DNA of 64,000 nt from Curvularia sp. ZM96 (lineage: Eukaryota > Ascomycota > Dothideomycetes > Pleosporales > Pleosporaceae). Location of the stretch: NCBI GenBank assembly GCA_022457065.1, contig JAJGBQ010000002.1:4216001-4280000 (forward strand), given 5' to 3'. Position numbers and translations under genes: made by a program. Shown piece by piece: positions 61,319 to 64,000 of the stretch; positions within the stretch are counted from its first letter, which is position 1; every line of letters starts with the position of its first letter. Under the pieces are notes generated by a model. That model ran no database searches, was not told the DNA's origin, and was given only the letters and a program-made list of their open reading frames with translations.

Positions 61319-61636
61319 GGGGGACGTGAAAGAAGCTTTGCTGAGACCGAGTGTCGTATAGTAGTAACCAAGAGTTAGCTGATATCTCAAGGCGCGAATG
61401 CTCTGGACTAGATAGTTTGAACTCTAGTACAACTGAGTAGACTTATAGTTCGATCACAGAAGTAGGTGTAGCAGGTAGAGTGGAAAGTCCTGGCTCTAAA
61501 CACGCATTAAGTATTGGACAGATATGGTCGTGTCCACGCACGGACAACCCTGCCAAGTCCCGTGAAATTTTCAACAAATACTGTCTCTTGTCAGAACTAG
61601 TGCGCTTTAGGAATCTTGGTCATTCTGTAATAGTTA
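61319..61636. other. short intergenic stretch
   Basis: Likely promoter of the 210-aa gene. No other feature seen. Confidence 0.4.
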
Positions 61637-61690
61637 ACGTACCCCACGGGCGAGTGGCCCACAGGAACGAATGGCCCACGCTAGCTGTTG
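61637..61690 (+). repeat. pogo-like terminal repeat relic
   Basis: Begins acgtaccccacgggcgag after TA (61635-61636). It has two copies of cga-tggcccac starting 17 bp apart (61651 and 61668), the layout seen in elements A-D. A short ORF with an ATG at 61809 follows, but no transposase is readable and no right-hand partner is found, so this is an isolated end. Confidence 0.65.
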
Positions 61691-62308
61691 CCCTCACCAA
61701 AACCCCCCTCTACAGCCTAAAGCAGTCCAACTTTAGCCAAAATAGTGCAATAAAACACAAAATATTATGCAGAGACTACTTCTATTGTATTCTTACACGT
61801 TCGCGCATCATGCCTAGTCCCATTGCACTATTCACACCGCCGTTAAGATGGTTCATCCACTTTAGCGCGTTCAGCTTGTCTATGTGTCTGCCTAGTGATT
61901 GGCTTGCCAATTGATTGTTTGCTTCTCTTGAGAAGCACTCCGTAGTGGGACCAGCAAAGCTGTAAGGGTTGGCTGTAGCAGCGAACAATATCTCAGAGAA
62001 GTGTAAGATTGATTTATACCTTTCTATGTGTATCCTTAAGCTCTCTTTATATAGGCAAGTAGAGGCGTACTATAGCATCGCCTGTTTAACGCTCTCGTAG
62101 CGCCGTGGTAGCAAAGGGTCTTCGCTAGAAGTGTTAGGAATCTATTCGCCGTTCTGTCTTTTACAGCGGCTAGCAGTCGCAACTAACGAAAAATAGCTTT
62201 CGACTTATTGAAATTACAGACAGCATCAACATATTCCACAACATCTTGGAAACCACAGGTATCGACCAACTCATGCCATGACACTTGTCCCACTGCAGCA
62301 TGGCCATG
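61691..62308. other. no gene seen
   Basis: About 0.6 kb with short frames only, partly the probable interior of the transposon relic, becoming AT-leaning near 62000-62060. Nothing else recognised. Confidence 0.4.
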
Positions 62309-64000
62309 CTATTGTTTCAGGAATTTCTCTGGTACTAGCACATGCACAGCCCGGATAAATTCGCCAAACTCCTTTCCAAGAGCATCAAGAAGCCTGCAAC
62401 TCGTCACACCGCGACCTAGGGGACCGTATACCACAAAATGGACCGCCCTGATATTTGGAAATTCAACACGCTCTAGGTGGTACCAATCTCGCCAGTCTTC
62501 GCCCATTAACTTCTTGAACTGCCCTTTCGATAGCAAACTTCGCAGCCAATCCCACTCCTCGTCGTTGTGAACAAAGGGGCTGATATTAACGTTGGCACCT
62601 TTGTCGCCTGAGCGAGCGATAACTACCTCGCCTAGTGGAGCCTCAATCAACGAGCCAAAGTTTTCCATGGGAACGGGATCAACAGTATCTTGGTCGTGAC
62701 GTGGAGAGACCGGCTCTGTGATTGGCGGTGGACCGACAACGAGACTCTTCACTTGTACCGGCCTTTTAATGATGTGCACCGCCTCATTGAGTCTTGCTTG
62801 CTCGATGAGCGCAGGAAAGTATGCAAGATACGGTTTTGGCTGCGCTGTCCGCATATCAAAAGAGAAATTTAGGCCGGCAACGTGCTGCATCGAGGTAGAT
62901 GACCACGCTGGGAGCACTTTGGAGACGGCCTCTCTGTCTGTGGACTGAGCAAAGATACGAAGGTACGTCGTTGCTCCGAATTAAGACCTTGGGTTTCGTT
63001 CCGGACGGCCGATCCACTGAAAATCCAACAAATCCAGCTTGTCTGCGAGACTCCATTTCTCGAAGCAGCCTCGAATCTGCGCTTCTTGCAAAGCGTACTT
63101 CTCTAACCGTGCGAGGCCTACTGCATTGAGCAAAAGCTCGCATTGGTAGCTACCTTGGTAGAAGATAGCAAGTTTTGTTGTTGATGGCGGGGATCGGCCC
63201 TTCACCCCACTGACGCGCACTTTGTCCTTGCCCACATCCTCGATCTTGAGGTTGATTGTAATGGCCTTCACGTCTGAATTGAGGTAGACATCTTCTTGCA
63301 ATTTGTATAAGAATTGACATTTGGCAATATCTGCTGTCACGTATCCTTTGAGTGTTTCGTGCTTCGTCAAGACGAACTCGCCTGTGTGATCGATTTCGAC
63401 AATGCCCAGGGCATCGAGATTCACCAGGTCATAATTATGGTATTTGGTGAACGCGGAAGAACTGGCACCAGTCATATAGGTGAAGCACTGCAGAAGTTAG
63501 TCGATGACATTCAGACAGAGCTGTCTAGTCAAGCGTACCTCGATCAGATGCCCTGCGATCAAAGCGCCAGCGAGAGCATCAAAGTCGTCCGGTAGGCATT
63601 TGCTGAAACGATTGGGTATTTCTGCCTGCCTTGTAGAAATACCTTGGCATTGTCGGTGAGTTTTACTTTCGGACTGGGCATATCAAGGTGCGAGATCGAT
63701 TTGAGTATTTGATCGAGATCTAGCTTGAGATCATCGCCATCAACGTAGGCTACAGTCAGAGGCAAGTTCTTGGATTTCACGTATTCGTGCCTCTTGATTG
63801 CAAGGCCTTTCGGGTTCAACGATCCGCCATTGATGATGAGTTGAATCTTCTTTTCGGCAAGTAGTTCAGCCGTCATCTCTATGCCATCCCATGCAGTCTG
63901 ACGCCAACTCTCATGTTGCCCGTTTGCAACAGCCACAGCATCATTGGCTAGATTGGCTTCCGCAAGGTAGTCGTCTGTGATCACATCCACAGGACCATGC
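62309..64000 (-). pseudogene. AtuA-family gene, broken and partial
   Basis: Related to AtuA/DUF1446 proteins (acyclic terpene utilisation in bacteria; fungal members of unclear role). The 5' end lies beyond the right edge. Readable parts on -: GPVDVITDDYLAEANLA to SANAY (63990-63594); DDFDALAGALIAGHLIE (63590-63539); a 51-bp intron (63488-63538); CFTYMTGASSSAFTKY to WIGRPERNPRS; then LRIFAQSTDREAV to the end KFLKQ at 62309, including GEVVIARSGDKGANVNIS. Two lesions are visible. At about 63590 the frame shifts and some 40-60 conserved residues between SANAY and DDFDALAG are missing, consistent with a deletion. TAA at 62981-62983 lies in frame, probably from CAA. Both would abolish a full-length product. 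Confidence 0.8.

Noticed and set aside
1..64000. CRISPR array, tRNA or rRNA genes
   Set aside because: None seen; regular repeats found are transposon ends, LTRs, microsatellites or coding repeats.

Overview
The window is nuclear DNA of a filamentous ascomycete, most likely a dothideomycete of the Pleosporales type. The evidence is short introns (46-107 bp) with GT..CTAAC..AG signals, typical fungal families (Zn2Cys6 and bZIP regulators, a NACHT NLR, AtuA), and a repeat cluster carrying CpA-to-TpA decay of the kind left by repeat-induced point mutation (RIP). I see no tRNA, rRNA or CRISPR array. One spliceosomal RNA gene (U2) is present.

Layout. 1-11,598 has no gene I can support and is not AT-rich; it ends in a GC-rich stretch upstream of a bZIP gene. 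11,599-37,746 is ordinary gene-rich sequence: bZIP factor (+), ORC1 (+), Zn2Cys6 factor (-), NatA auxiliary subunit NAA15 (-), Fpg/MutM-like DNA glycosylase (-), secreted agmatinase-like ureohydrolase (+), U2 snRNA (+), a nine-exon NACHT protein with C2H2 fingers and a repeated Gln/Glu-rich tail (-), and a twelve-exon Rad5/HLTF-like SNF2 ATPase (+) that starts 272 bp from the NACHT gene. A secreted glycine-rich protein follows at 38.7-39.7 kb.

40,334-55,730 is a nested transposon cluster. Element A is a decayed 1,873-bp pogo/Fot1-like transposon. Next to it is a pair of inverted, truncated copies (D1, D2) of a second pogo-like family, separated by a 6.5-kb decayed Ty3/Gypsy retrotransposon. 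Element B, also 1,873 bp, sits in D2, and an intact pogo-like element C with a 624-aa transposase sits in the left terminal repeat of B. A 540-bp AT-rich hairpin and a relic of a further pogo-like element close the cluster. Every pogo-like end in the window, six sequence types, contains two tandem copies of a site with an exact 17-bp period. The site sequence is shared within an element but differs between elements.

56,427-64,000 holds a secreted protein of unknown function, a broken C-terminal remnant of a GH18 chitinase/killer-toxin-like gene, an unknown 210-aa protein, and an AtuA-family gene with an in-frame stop and an internal deletion that runs off the right edge. The stops in these pseudogenes are of the RIP type, so decay probably spread from the repeats.

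Exon boundaries were inferred by hand from splice signals, reading frame and family conservation. No alignment or database search was run.
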